Below the pieces are notes generated by a model that did no database searches, was not told the DNA's origin, and saw only the letters and a program-made list of their open reading frames with translations. The position numbers were made by a program, and so were the translations under genes. Shown here piece by piece: positions 1 through 9,652 of a stretch of DNA of 64,000 nucleotides (within the stretch, counting starts at the first letter, position 1; each line of letters starts with the position of its first letter). The stretch comes from an uncultured Draconibacterium sp. (GTDB lineage: Bacteria > Bacteroidota > Bacteroidia > Bacteroidales > Prolixibacteraceae), in contig CANLMQ010000007.1 in NCBI GenBank assembly GCA_947492175.1, positions 1-64,000 of the forward strand. The letters run 5' to 3'.

Positions 1-36
1 TCATAATGTTGAAGAGCCATTCTCAAAATTGAAACA

Positions 37-74
37 AAAAAAAGAGACCGCCCTTTTGGGACAGCCTCTTTTTT
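37..74 (-). terminator. Rho-independent terminator of the GH18 gene
   Basis: An A-rich stretch with AAAAGAG is followed by CTCTTTTTT about 17 bases later, with further GGC/GCC-type pairing inside. Read on the minus strand it gives a hairpin followed by a T-run, 18 bases past the GH18 stop codon. Confidence 0.6.
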
Positions 75-91
75 ATTGATACTACCAGGAA

Positions 92-1291
92 CTACTGTGT
101 GGCTTCCTCATAAATTGCATTCAGCAAACTATTTTCTTCTTTTGTATCGCTACTCAGCTGCCAGAACATAATTCCCCCAAGCTTCATATCTTTTGCATAC
201 TTTGTTTTTAATTTTACCGACTCCGGATCGTCGTATGTTATAAAAACACTATCGGCTACACTATAAATAAACGGGGCTTTTGCTATTGAATCCCAGTGTC
301 TGTCGTAGCCTTCTTTATTAATGTAATCGGTTAACAAATCAGCATAACTGGTTCCCCCGCTAATGGCTCCGGTATTGGGTTGATACAGGCCATTATTGGC
401 GGGAGGAACTCCCTTCCATCCCCGGCCATAAAAAGCTGCTCCAATTACAATCTGTTCCGGATTTACACCTTTATCGATACAAAAGTTTATGATTTTTTCA
501 GCTGACTGTGGTTCCCATTTGTGCTCTTCAGGAGGTAATTCTTCGTTACGCTTTTTCATCGCTTCACCCAGAGGTGTTCCTGCCAGATCGTCAACCGACC
601 GGTGTCCCAATGCAGTATGATGAGTGGTCATTCGACTGGCTCCACCAGCCTGATCATAGGTCATTACATTCATAAAATCAGCATATTTCATTACCTCATC
701 CAGGTTAACAAAGTCGTAATATCGTTTCCACCCGGCTGATGCAAATCTTAAGGTTTGTGGCCGGTCAAGTTTATCCAACTCTTCACGCAACAATCTCATC
801 AACTGTGTAAAGTTTTCTTTATCCTCATCGGGGCGGGCTTTTGTTCCTGCCCCCGAAATGCCCGGATATTCCCAATCAACATCCATCCCATCGAGACGGT
901 ATTTCTCAATAAAAGCAATGGCACTTTTAACAAATTTTTGCCTGCTTTCTTCTGTCAACACCGCATCAGAAAAGCCATCTGCTCCCCAACCACCGCAGGC
1001 GATCATTACTTTTAAATACGGATATTTCTCTCTTTGCGCGGTCAGCAACTCCAGTTTTCTACCCGACTCTTCTCTACGGAATTTCATTTCACCATCGATA
1101 ACTTTACTGAAACTAAAAATAATATGTGTTAGTTTTTCCAGAGGCAACAGTTCGGGATGATAATCTCTTTCAGCTACATAATAAGCCATAATATTTACAG
1201 GAGAATCTGTGTTCGTTGTTTTCCTATTTTGTTGCTGACTGCACGAAAGATGCATCGTAAGGATTAAAAATAAGGCAATTAGTTTATTCAT
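92..1291 (-). CDS. GH18 family glycoside hydrolase, lipoprotein
   Basis: A 399-residue secreted glycosidase of family GH18 (chitinase / endo-beta-N-acetylglucosaminidase type). The N-terminus is a lipoprotein signal with Cys17 in MHLSC, so the enzyme is probably anchored to a membrane. The DxxDxDxE catalytic signature is intact as DGMDVDWE at residues 134-141, with Glu141 as the predicted acid. An SxGG-like strand (ACGGWG, 99-104) precedes it, and a WQLSSD motif near the C-terminus fits the last barrel strand. GH18 enzymes cleave beta-1,4-GlcNAc bonds by substrate-assisted catalysis. The gene is divergent from three GH92 mannosidases, so an N-glycan role (cutting the chitobiose core) is as likely as chitin hydrolysis. 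Substrate is inferred from context. Confidence 0.9.
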   Translation of the reverse strand: MNKLIALFLILTMHLSCSQQQNRKTTNTDSPVNIMAYYVAERDYHPELLPLEKLTHIIFSFSKVIDGEMKFRREESGRKLELLTAQREKYPYLKVMIACGGWGADGFSDAVLTEESRQKFVKSAIAFIEKYRLDGMDVDWEYPGISGAGTKARPDEDKENFTQLMRLLREELDKLDRPQTLRFASAGWKRYYDFVNLDEVMKYADFMNVMTYDQAGGASRMTTHHTALGHRSVDDLAGTPLGEAMKKRNEELPPEEHKWEPQSAEKIINFCIDKGVNPEQIVIGAAFYGRGWKGVPPANNGLYQPNTGAISGGTSYADLLTDYINKEGYDRHWDSIAKAPFIYSVADSVFITYDDPESVKLKTKYAKDMKLGGIMFWQLSSDTKEENSLLNAIYEEATQ

Positions 1292-1334
1292 GTTAAAAAT
1301 GTTATTCTGGTTATTCCAAGGTTAAATATATATT

Positions 1335-1342
1335 TATATTTG
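1335..1342 (+). promoter_or_regulatory. Bacteroidota -7 promoter element for the GH92 operon
   Basis: TATATTTG matches the TAnnTTTG -7 consensus exactly and lies 35 bases before the first GH92 start codon. No TTTG is seen at the expected -33 position, so the call rests on the -7 box and location. Confidence 0.45.
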
Positions 1343-1376
1343 TACTTTATAAAATTTTTAACAAACGATTAAGGAG

Positions 1377-3629
1377 ATGATTAGACAATTTAAAACGAAC
1401 TTGAAATTTATTGGAATCGTACAACTATTTCTGGTGGTAATTTCCGGTCAGATTTTGGCGCAGTCGCCAAACGACTGGGTAAATCCATTTATTGGAACTA
1501 CTAATTATGGGACCACAAATCCCGGAGCAGTTGTTCCCCGGGGAATGGTATCGGTTGTCCCCTTTAATGTAAGTGGTAAATCGGAGTTAAACAAACGCGA
1601 CAAAGATGATGGCTGGTGGTCGACTCCTTATTCGTGGGACAATAAATATTTTACAGGATATTCGCACGTAAATTTGAGTGGTGTTGGTTGCCCCGAGCTT
1701 GGTGTAATTTTACTTATGTCAACCACTGGTGAAATAAATGCCAATGTTTCGGAATACGGATCTGAAATGACAAACCAGGTGGCACATCCGGGATATTATT
1801 CTACCTATTTAAATAAATACGATATTAAAACGGAAGTTTCAGCTACCCAAAGAACCGGAATCAGTCGGTTTACATTTCCGGCCGGACAATCAAATATCTT
1901 ACTCGACCTTGGAAACGGGCTGACCAACGAAAGCGGAGCATCGGTTAAAATTATTAATAACCGCGAAATTGAAGGCTGGCGCATGACCGGAACATTTTGT
2001 TACAACGACGGTACTGAACGTCCGGTCTATTTTGTAGCACGATTTAACAAAGCTGCTGACAGTTTTGGTGCCTGGAAAAAAATGCCGAAAATGGGACCGG
2101 AAGCAGCCTGGTCGGGCACCAGTAACAAGTTTAAATATTACGATAACTTTAAAGCCGAAATGTCGGGCGACAGCATAGGAACCTGGTTTACTTTTAACAC
2201 AAAAGCAGACGAAGAAATTATTGTTGAAGTAGGTATTTCGTACGTGAGCATAGACAATGCACGTTTAAATCTGAATGCAGAATCGAACAATTTTGATTTT
2301 GAAACCACACGAAAAAATGCGTCAGCCAGTTGGAATGAAGCTCTTTCGAACATTACCGTAAAAGGCGGAACCGACGATCAGAAAACCGTGTTTTATACCG
2401 GTTTATACCACATTCAAATTCATCCGAATATACTAAGCGATGTAAACGGCCAATATCCGGCAATGGAGTCGTTCGAAACTCTTATTCACCCAAATGGCGA
2501 GCGCTACACCGTATTTTCGCTTTGGGATACTTACCGGAATTTACACCCTTTTTTAAGTCTTGTATATCCGCAGCAACAACTAAATGTGGTACAGTCGATG
2601 ATTGAAATGTACGACGAAAGTGGCTGGCTTCCCAAATGGGAATTAAACAGCACCGAAACCAATGTTATGGAAGGCGATCCGGCTATTCCTGTAATTGTTG
2701 ATACCTGGTTTCGCGGAATTCGCGACTTCGACATCAACAAAGCTTACGAAGCAATGCGGAAATCAGCCACAACTCCGGGTGCCGACAATAAATTACGTCC
2801 CGACATTGACCACTATATTTCACACGGATATGTTCCGTTAATGAGTGAATTCGACAATTCGGTTTCGCACGCGCTTGAATATTACATTGCCGACTGGAAC
2901 CTTGCCCAACTGTCCAAAGAACTGGGCCACGAAGAAGACTACCAACGTTTTCTGAAACAATCGCGCGGTTACAAAAATTATTTCTGCAACGACTTTCAGA
3001 TCATCCGTCCGAAGTTAAAAGACGGTACATTCCTTCCTGATTTTAATCCCCGACAAGGTGAAAACTTTGAACCAAGTCCCGGATTTCACGAAGGAAATGC
3101 CTACCAGTATACATTCTGTGCACATCACGACATGGCAGGAATGATTGCATTAAACGGTGGTAAAAAATCGTTCACAAAAAAATTACAGGCCATTTTCGAC
3201 GACGGGCATTTTGATATGGCAAACGAACCCGATATTCATTATCCCTGGTTGTTTAACTACATAAAAGGCGAAGAGTGGCGTACGCAAAAGGAGTTGAACC
3301 GTTTAATGGCAAACTATTTTAAAAATTCTCCCGACGGCCTTCCCGGAAATGATGATACAGGAACCATGTCGACCTGGGTTGTATATTCTATGATGGGCTT
3401 TTACCCTGTGCTTCCGGGCGATTTAAATTATGCAGTAGCGTCACCCGTTTTCGACGAAGTGACTATAAAACTCGATCCAAATTTTTACCCCGGCAAAGAA
3501 CTGGTAATTAAGAATACTGGTTCGGGAGATAAAATTAAGTCGGTAAAATTGAATGGAAAAACGCAGAAATCGTTCTTTATCAATCACACCGATTTGGTGA
3601 AAGGCGGAACTCTCGAAATAGTACATTAA
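1377..3629 (+). CDS. GH92 alpha-mannosidase (first of three)
   Basis: A 750-residue member of glycoside hydrolase family 92, calcium-dependent exo-acting inverting alpha-mannosidases. A classical signal peptide ends near SGQILAQ with no lipobox, so this copy is periplasmic or secreted, unlike its two neighbours. The start of the mature protein (VNPFIGT..GTTNPGAVVPRGM) is the usual GH92 N-terminal beta-domain. The C-terminal catalytic domain carries ANEPDIHYPW near residue 615 and GNDDTGTMSTW near 658. These signatures differ from the HGNEPSHH and GNEDCGQMSAW versions in the next two genes, which suggests a different linkage specificity. It heads an operon, with only 11 bases to the next start codon. 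Confidence 0.93.
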   Translation: MIRQFKTNLKFIGIVQLFLVVISGQILAQSPNDWVNPFIGTTNYGTTNPGAVVPRGMVSVVPFNVSGKSELNKRDKDDGWWSTPYSWDNKYFTGYSHVNLSGVGCPELGVILLMSTTGEINANVSEYGSEMTNQVAHPGYYSTYLNKYDIKTEVSATQRTGISRFTFPAGQSNILLDLGNGLTNESGASVKIINNREIEGWRMTGTFCYNDGTERPVYFVARFNKAADSFGAWKKMPKMGPEAAWSGTSNKFKYYDNFKAEMSGDSIGTWFTFNTKADEEIIVEVGISYVSIDNARLNLNAESNNFDFETTRKNASASWNEALSNITVKGGTDDQKTVFYTGLYHIQIHPNILSDVNGQYPAMESFETLIHPNGERYTVFSLWDTYRNLHPFLSLVYPQQQLNVVQSMIEMYDESGWLPKWELNSTETNVMEGDPAIPVIVDTWFRGIRDFDINKAYEAMRKSATTPGADNKLRPDIDHYISHGYVPLMSEFDNSVSHALEYYIADWNLAQLSKELGHEEDYQRFLKQSRGYKNYFCNDFQIIRPKLKDGTFLPDFNPRQGENFEPSPGFHEGNAYQYTFCAHHDMAGMIALNGGKKSFTKKLQAIFDDGHFDMANEPDIHYPWLFNYIKGEEWRTQKELNRLMANYFKNSPDGLPGNDDTGTMSTWVVYSMMGFYPVLPGDLNYAVASPVFDEVTIKLDPNFYPGKELVIKNTGSGDKIKSVKLNGKTQKSFFINHTDLVKGGTLEIVH

Positions 3630-3640
3630 AGGTTAATTGA

Positions 3641-5839
3641 ATGAAAAACACAGGCATATTACTTTTTATAATTGCAACACTCTTTTCATGTAAAGTTCAA
3701 CAAACAGAAGAACAAGAAAAGCTTACCTCGTACGTAAATACCTTTGTGGGAACCGATGGTCCGGGAAATACATATCCCGGTGCTGTTGTACCGTTTGGAA
3801 TGGTGCAACTAAGCCCTGATAATGGATTGGGAGGCTGGGACAGAATAGCAGGTTACTTTTATCCCGACTCAACCATTGCCGGTTTTAGCCACACCCACCT
3901 TACCGGAACAGGTGCCGGCGATATGTACGACCTGCTGCTTTTTCCCACCAACTCGAGGTTTACCGACGATTTATGGCCCGATCAAAAGGCCTATCGTCCG
4001 TATTCAAAATTCTCTCATAATTCAGAAGAAGCTTCTCCTGGTTATTATAAAGTTCTTTTGGAAAGTTCCGGAATTACAGCCGAATTAACAACCAGCCAAC
4101 GTGTTGGAATGCACCGGTATACTTTTCCGGAAGATGCAAATAGTAAAATCATACTTGATCTTGGTTATGCGTTAAACTGGGATACTCCAACCGAAACATC
4201 CATAAAAATAGAAAACGACCATACCATTTCCGGAGTACGGAAATCGCAAGGCTGGGCTCCTGTACAACATATTTATTTTGTGGCCGAATTTTCCAAACCC
4301 TTTGATTCTTCGGTACTTTTTAGCAACGATGCAGAAGTAAACACCAGCGAGGTAAACAGCAAAAACAAAAAGTTTGAAGCTGCGTTTACTACCAAAGAAA
4401 ATGAACAAATTCTGGTAAAAATTGCCCTGTCATCAGCATCTGTTGAAGGCGCCAGAAAAAACCTTGAAACCGAAATCAATCACTGGGATTTCGATTTGGT
4501 ACGTACAGATGCCGATAAAGTATGGGAAGAAACACTTTCTACCATAAAAATTGCCGGCAGCGACTATCAGAAAGAAGTTTTTTATACCAATTATTATCAT
4601 CTGTTTTTAACGCCCAGCTTATTAAGCGACCTGGATGGTAACTACAAAGGTGCCAACCAAAAGACAGAAAAAGCTGAAGGGTACAAACGCTACGATACTT
4701 TTTCGCTTTGGGATACTTACCGTGCTGCACATCCGCTGTACACCATTGTTTGTCCCGACAAAGTGGAAGATTTTATCAAATCATTTCTGGCACATTACAA
4801 TGAAACCGGACTTTTACCTGTTTGGTCGCTGGCCGGAAACGAAACCAATATGATGATTGGGTACCATGCTGTTCCGGTTATTGTAGATGCGTATTTTAAA
4901 GGGATTCCGATGGATGCAGAAAAAGCCTTCGAGGCCTGCAAGGCATCGGGGATGAATGCAACAGAAGAAATGCAAAAATACCGGAAGCTGGGTTATGTGC
5001 CTTTAAACGATGAAGGCGAAAACTGGTCAGTTTCGAAAACACTGGAATATTCTTACGACGATTGGTGCATTGCGCAATTTGCCAAAGCATTAAATAAAAC
5101 TGAAGATTACCGGCTTTTTACAGAGCGTGCCAATAACTGGAAAAAACTATACGATGGGAAAACCAATTTTTTCAGGGCAAAAAACGAAGCGGGAGAATTT
5201 TCCGAACCTTTTGTATCGAAAGAATACACAAATGTTTACTGCGAAAGCAATGCGTGGCATTACTTATTTGCAGCCCAGCACGACATTTCAGGTTTCCGCG
5301 ATACAATGAGTGCAGAACGTTTTGAAGAATTGCTAGACAGTATGTTTACCTACTACCCTTCCGCCAATGATGAACTACCAATTTTTAGCACAGGAATGAT
5401 TGGACAATATGCACATGGAAACGAACCAAGTCACCATGTTCCTTTCCTTTATAATTTTATCGGCAAACCTGAAAAAGGACAAAAATATGTACGTGAGATA
5501 ATCGATACACAATACAGTAACCAACCCGACGGCTACTGTGGTAACGAAGATTGCGGACAGATGTCGGCCTGGTATGTTTTTGCATCAATGGGCTTTTACC
5601 CGGTAAATCCGGCCAATGGTATTTATCATTTTGGAAGCCCTTCACTTAACGAGGCAGTCATTCAATTGCCGGAAGGGAACTCGTTTAAAATAATTGCAGA
5701 AAATAACAGCAAAGAGAATGTCTACATTCAATCCATAACTTTAAACGGTGTTGAATATAAAAAAGACCACATCGCCCACAAAGACATTATGGCAGGTGGA
5801 GAATTGCATTTTGTTATGGGACCGGCTCCAAAAAAGTAA
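3641..5839 (+). CDS. GH92 alpha-mannosidase, lipoprotein (second of three)
   Basis: A 732-residue GH92 enzyme. The signal sequence ends in the lipobox LFSC (Cys17), so it should be lipid-anchored. The N-terminal domain starts with YVNTFVGTDG..NTYPGAVVPFGMVQLSP. The catalytic domain shows SLWDTYRAAHPL, HGNEPSHH near residue 591 and GNEDCGQMSAWYV near 633, the common GH92 signatures. It is the middle gene of the operon, 11 bases after the first GH92 and 28 before the third. The family removes terminal alpha-linked mannose; whether this copy prefers alpha-1,2, 1,3 or 1,4 bonds cannot be read from the sequence by eye. Confidence 0.93.
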   Translation: MKNTGILLFIIATLFSCKVQQTEEQEKLTSYVNTFVGTDGPGNTYPGAVVPFGMVQLSPDNGLGGWDRIAGYFYPDSTIAGFSHTHLTGTGAGDMYDLLLFPTNSRFTDDLWPDQKAYRPYSKFSHNSEEASPGYYKVLLESSGITAELTTSQRVGMHRYTFPEDANSKIILDLGYALNWDTPTETSIKIENDHTISGVRKSQGWAPVQHIYFVAEFSKPFDSSVLFSNDAEVNTSEVNSKNKKFEAAFTTKENEQILVKIALSSASVEGARKNLETEINHWDFDLVRTDADKVWEETLSTIKIAGSDYQKEVFYTNYYHLFLTPSLLSDLDGNYKGANQKTEKAEGYKRYDTFSLWDTYRAAHPLYTIVCPDKVEDFIKSFLAHYNETGLLPVWSLAGNETNMMIGYHAVPVIVDAYFKGIPMDAEKAFEACKASGMNATEEMQKYRKLGYVPLNDEGENWSVSKTLEYSYDDWCIAQFAKALNKTEDYRLFTERANNWKKLYDGKTNFFRAKNEAGEFSEPFVSKEYTNVYCESNAWHYLFAAQHDISGFRDTMSAERFEELLDSMFTYYPSANDELPIFSTGMIGQYAHGNEPSHHVPFLYNFIGKPEKGQKYVREIIDTQYSNQPDGYCGNEDCGQMSAWYVFASMGFYPVNPANGIYHFGSPSLNEAVIQLPEGNSFKIIAENNSKENVYIQSITLNGVEYKKDHIAHKDIMAGGELHFVMGPAPKK

Positions 5840-5867
5840 AAGAACAGTAACTTAAATTAATAATAAA

Positions 5868-8120
5868 ATGAAACATGTATCATTAATTGCTTTTGCTGCT
5901 ATACTGCTTTTTGCAGTTTCATGCACTAGCGAAAAGAAAACAGAAACAAAGCCCCAAACCGATTACACACAGTTTGTTGATCCGTTTATCGGGAGCGATT
6001 ACCACGGACACGTATTTGTGGGGGCAAACGTTCCTTTCGGAGCTGTTCAGTTGGGACCTAACAATCCTACTCAAGGTTGGGACTGGTGTTCGGGTTATCA
6101 CTACTCCGATTCGCTGTTAATCGGATTTGCCCATACACAACTTAGCGGAACAGGAATTGGCGACCTGGGCGACATCCTGTTTATGCCACTTGCCGGCGAT
6201 TATTTACCTGCTATTACTGAAGAAAATCCCTACCACTGGCAGGCAAAATATACACATGCCGACGAAGTTGTAAAGCCGGGATACTACGCTATTGATATTA
6301 AAAAGTACAATGTGAAAGCCGAGCTAACAACTACCGACCGCGTTGGATTTCACAAATACAATTACAAAAGCGAAGGCAATTCTAAAATACTGATCGACTT
6401 AAAATACGGCACCGGCTGGGACAAACTAGCAAAAGGCGAAATAAAGCAGGTTGATAAAAACAGCATTGAAGGATTCCGTTTTTCAGTTGGCTGGGCAAAA
6501 GACCAGCGTGTATTTTACCACACGCAATTCTCGAAAGACATTAAAAACATCGAGATTATTCGCAAAAACGACGAGCTGGGCGACATCACGGCGATTATCG
6601 AGTTTGAAGGAAATGGCGAACTAATGGCAAAAACAGCTCTTTCTCCGGTAAGTTCGGCAAATGCAAAAAAGAACATGGATGCTGAAATTGATGCAGAACT
6701 TGGTCTCTGGAACTTTGATGGCGTTTACGAAATAGCTAAAACCAAATGGAATACAGAGTTGGGTAAAATAAAAATAGAAACAGCAAACAAAGCAGACAAA
6801 ACTACTTTTTACACGGCTTTGTACCACACCATGATTGCACCATCGCTATTTAATGATTTTGATGGTACTTACCGCGGAACTGACAAAAAGGTGTATACGA
6901 ATCCGGGATTCGATAATTATTCGGTATTCTCGCTGTGGGATACTTATCGCGCTGCGCATCCACTATTTACCCTGGTTCAGCCCAACCGTGTTAACGATTT
7001 TGTAAACTCACTTTTAGCTGCTTACGAACAACAGGGAAAACTTCCGGTGTGGCATTTAAAAGGAAACGAAACTGATTGTATGGTTGGCTATCATTCGGTT
7101 CCTGTTATTGCCGATGCTTATTTAAAGGGATTCAGAGGTTTTGACGCAGAAAAAGCTTTTGAAGCCATGAAAACAACGGCTTTGCTCGACGAAAGAGGAA
7201 TTAAATATGTAAAATCGAAAGGATATATTCCTGCCGACTCGGGTGTTGAATCGGTTGCCAGGGCACTGGAATATGCCATTGACGACTGGTGCATTGCTGC
7301 TATGGCCAAATCGTTGGGGAAAACCGAAGATTACGAGCTTTTCTCGAAACGCGCCAATTATTACAAAAACTACTTTGATACCAACAGCAAATTTATGCGT
7401 GGTAAAATGGCTGACGGAAGCTGGCGCACACCTTTTGATCCGGTACATTCGGCACACCGCGACGACGATTTCTGCGAAGGGAACAGCTGGCAGTACACCT
7501 GGCTGGCTCCGCACAATGCCGAAGGTTTAATTGAAATTCACGGCGGTGACGAAAAGTTCATTACCAAACTCGACAGCCTGTTCACTATTCCTTCCGACCA
7601 GGTAGAAGGCGCATCAAATGATATTTCGGGTTTAATTGGTCAATATGCCCACGGAAACGAACCAAGTCACCACACCACTTATATGTACGCATATGCCGGA
7701 GCTCAGTGGAAAACAGCCGAAAAAGTTCGCGAGATTTGTACTACCATGTACAACAACCAACCCGACGGGCTTTGCGGTAACGAAGACTGCGGACAAATGT
7801 CGGCCTGGTATGTACTTTCTTCGATGGGAATGTACCCGGTAAATCCGGCCAACGGCGCCTATGTTTTTGGAAGTCCGTTGTTCGACAAGGCTACAATCAA
7901 CCTTCCCGAAGGAAAAGCCTTTACATTTGTTGCTGAAAACAACAGTAAAGAAAACCTTTACATTCAGTCGGTAGTCTTAAACGGAAAACCATTTACAAAA
8001 TCCTTCATTACACACAAACAAATTCTTGAAGGCGGCACTTTGGTTTATACCATGGGAAATACACCAAACAAAAATTTTGGAAAAAATCCGGAAGACAGAC
8101 CTAAATCGGTGGTTTATTAA
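5868..8120 (+). CDS. GH92 alpha-mannosidase, lipoprotein (third of three)
   Basis: A 750-residue GH92 enzyme with a lipoprotein signal (AVSC, Cys19). It is closer to the second copy than to the first: both share SLWDTYRAAHPL, HGNEPSHH (near 595) and GNEDCGQMSAWYV (near 637), and similar C-termini (NLYIQSVVLNGKPF against NVYIQSITLNGVEY). The C-terminus has a short polar tail after MGNTP. It is the last gene of the GH92 operon and is followed by a strong terminator. The tandem arrangement points to duplication followed by divergence, giving an enzyme set able to trim branched mannose glycans. Confidence 0.93.
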   Translation: MKHVSLIAFAAILLFAVSCTSEKKTETKPQTDYTQFVDPFIGSDYHGHVFVGANVPFGAVQLGPNNPTQGWDWCSGYHYSDSLLIGFAHTQLSGTGIGDLGDILFMPLAGDYLPAITEENPYHWQAKYTHADEVVKPGYYAIDIKKYNVKAELTTTDRVGFHKYNYKSEGNSKILIDLKYGTGWDKLAKGEIKQVDKNSIEGFRFSVGWAKDQRVFYHTQFSKDIKNIEIIRKNDELGDITAIIEFEGNGELMAKTALSPVSSANAKKNMDAEIDAELGLWNFDGVYEIAKTKWNTELGKIKIETANKADKTTFYTALYHTMIAPSLFNDFDGTYRGTDKKVYTNPGFDNYSVFSLWDTYRAAHPLFTLVQPNRVNDFVNSLLAAYEQQGKLPVWHLKGNETDCMVGYHSVPVIADAYLKGFRGFDAEKAFEAMKTTALLDERGIKYVKSKGYIPADSGVESVARALEYAIDDWCIAAMAKSLGKTEDYELFSKRANYYKNYFDTNSKFMRGKMADGSWRTPFDPVHSAHRDDDFCEGNSWQYTWLAPHNAEGLIEIHGGDEKFITKLDSLFTIPSDQVEGASNDISGLIGQYAHGNEPSHHTTYMYAYAGAQWKTAEKVREICTTMYNNQPDGLCGNEDCGQMSAWYVLSSMGMYPVNPANGAYVFGSPLFDKATINLPEGKAFTFVAENNSKENLYIQSVVLNGKPFTKSFITHKQILEGGTLVYTMGNTPNKNFGKNPEDRPKSVVY

Positions 8121-8145
8121 TTACAGCACCAGTTGGTGAAAACAG

Positions 8146-8180
8146 AAATGGCATCTCAGTTAATGGGATGCCATTTTTTT
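8146..8180 (+). terminator. Terminator of the GH92 operon
   Basis: AAATGGCATC pairs perfectly with GATGCCATTT and is followed by a T-run, 25 bases after the last GH92 stop codon. An almost identical copy lies at 9783-9819. Confidence 0.85.
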
Positions 8181-8310
8181 ATGAGTTTTGCCTTAAAAAG
8201 TTAATACCAATTTTATCAAACTAAACCTTATAATTCTATTTTAAAGCGGACAATAGTATTCTTATAAAAGAAGCAATAATCCACCAATACTTAATTTGTT
8301 TCTTCAGGTA

Positions 8311-9006
8311 TTATTTATACAAATATTTAAGGGATTCCATAAGGTTACATATTTCTGCAAACGATTTATTTCCATGATTATCATATACAAAACGGTGCAA
8401 ATCATTGATTTCTTCAAGAGCAAATATGGTTTTTTTCCATTTGTTATCGTTAACAATCAATAAAAACATTTTTGATTCTGCTTCCATATTTTTGTTGGCC
8501 ATTGCCAATACTTTCTCTCCTTTTCCTGTAAGTTCCAAAAGTTTTGATCTTTTGTCGTTAACATTAACAACCTCCATTAGCAATTCGTTTTTGAGTAATC
8601 TTCTAATGGTATCCATTCCTGTTGTATACTCAGTATGAAAATTGTTTATCAAATCTGTCTTTTTTATCTGCTCAGCACTGTCAACTGCCTTCAGAAAAAG
8701 GTATTCTACCCTCGAATTAATTTCAAGATCTTTTAAAGCCTTTCGTGAATAAAATTCATGATATCGTGCAATCTCTGCAATATTCTCCAAAAAACGGGCT
8801 CTTACATCCAATATTTTATAGAAAGGAATATCTGACTGTTGTTTTGAGATGGGAAATGTTTTGTTAGTTAGTTTGCTTTTTGGGGGCACAGTATCATATT
8901 TATTACAAACCCATTGGGCAAACGATAAAACATCCGGGGTTCTTTCTTCTTGTTCAAAATTGTCGTAGAGATCAATTAATTGTTTTATAGTATCATATTT
9001 ACTCAT
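8311..9006 (-). CDS. MarR-like winged-helix regulator
   Basis: A 231-residue cytoplasmic protein. The central part (about residues 75-170) reads as a MarR-type winged helix: helices ARFLENIAEIARYH and SRVEYLFLKAVD, the recognition-helix region TTGMDTIRRLLKNELL, and the wing DKRSKLLELTGKGEKVL. The first 70 residues are an extra N-terminal segment seen in Bacteroidota members of this group. It is divergent from the rnk-like gene, and a perfect 13-bp inverted repeat sits between the two starts, a natural binding site for such a dimer. Ligand and targets are unknown. Confidence 0.75.
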   Translation of the reverse strand: MSKYDTIKQLIDLYDNFEQEERTPDVLSFAQWVCNKYDTVPPKSKLTNKTFPISKQQSDIPFYKILDVRARFLENIAEIARYHEFYSRKALKDLEINSRVEYLFLKAVDSAEQIKKTDLINNFHTEYTTGMDTIRRLLKNELLMEVVNVNDKRSKLLELTGKGEKVLAMANKNMEAESKMFLLIVNDNKWKKTIFALEEINDLHRFVYDNHGNKSFAEICNLMESLKYLYK

Positions 9007-9051
9007 GCCCTGTAGTTTTTTGCGAATGTATAAAATATTACATAAGTTTAC

Positions 9052-9083
9052 ATCGGATACGATACTAATATATCGTATCCGAT
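9052..9083. promoter_or_regulatory. Perfect inverted repeat, probable operator of the MarR-like regulator
   Basis: ATCGGATACGATA and TATCGTATCCGAT form a perfect 13-bp inverted repeat around a 6-base spacer (CTAATA). It lies between the divergent start codons at 9006 and 9104. Size, symmetry and place fit an operator bound by a winged-helix dimer that controls both genes. Confidence 0.7.
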
Positions 9084-9103
9084 TTTGTTTTAAACTATTT
9101 GTT

Positions 9104-9502
9104 ATGGAAAATAAAATTAAGATTTCTGAGAAAGACTACAATTATTTATGTGAGTTATTGAAAAAAGAAAAAGCCTCAAAAAATGTGGCTGCAGAAAGTG
9201 TCGCTTATTTAGGAAGTGAAATAAAAAGAGCCGAAAGGGTAAATGGGAATACAGATTCTTTTGATTTTGTTACAATGAATTCAACAATTGAATTTACCGA
9301 TATCGAAACCGGGAAAAAAATGAAAATTCAATTGGTCGATCCTAAAAAAGCCAACATAAGAGAAGGCCGTATTTCAATATTTTCAATGCTGGGAAGTGCA
9401 TTGCTGGGATATAAATACGGTAGTGAAATTAATTATTTAGCACCGGCAGGTGAGAGAAAAATAAAAATAGAGAAGATTACCTACACTGAAAAGGATTTGT
9501 GA
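9104..9502 (+). CDS. Rnk / GreA-GreB family protein
   Basis: A 132-residue protein resembling the GreA/GreB-Rnk family. These proteins bind RNA polymerase at the secondary channel through a C-terminal FKBP-like domain. The part from NSTIEFTDIETGKKMKIQLVDP to ISIFSMLGSALLGYKYGSEI is the characteristic C-terminal fold, where the family usually has SPxGxALLGxxxGD. The N-terminal helices (about 1-45) are shorter than the GreA coiled coil, which favours an Rnk-type protein. I chose ATG at 9104: the longer frame from 9005 would cover the divergent regulator's start and the operator. Expression is probably controlled by the adjacent MarR-like protein. Confidence 0.75.
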   Translation: MENKIKISEKDYNYLCELLKKEKASKNVAAESVAYLGSEIKRAERVNGNTDSFDFVTMNSTIEFTDIETGKKMKIQLVDPKKANIREGRISIFSMLGSALLGYKYGSEINYLAPAGERKIKIEKITYTEKDL

Positions 9503-9529
9503 GTTATAAATATTAATGTTTTTAAATTA

Positions 9530-9652
9530 ATGATTATGGCAAAGAAAAATGCACAGTTAAAAGAACCCAAAATGACAATGAAAGAGCGTCAGCAGGAAAA
9601 AAAGTTAAAAAAACTAGAGGGTAAAATAAAAAAACGTAAGAGTAGAGTCTGA
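9530..9652 (+). CDS. Small lysine-rich protein
   Basis: A 40-codon frame with two in-phase ATGs (9530 and 9536). It encodes a very basic peptide, MAKKNAQLKEPKMTMKER then QQEKKLKKLEGKIKKRKSRV, probably one coiled-coil helix. It lies 27 bases after the rnk-like gene and before the second copy of the GGCATC terminator, so it may be the last gene of that transcript. No family is recognised. Lysine-rich composition is easy to get in AT-rich DNA, so this call is tentative. Confidence 0.45.
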   Translation: MIMAKKNAQLKEPKMTMKERQQEKKLKKLEGKIKKRKSRV

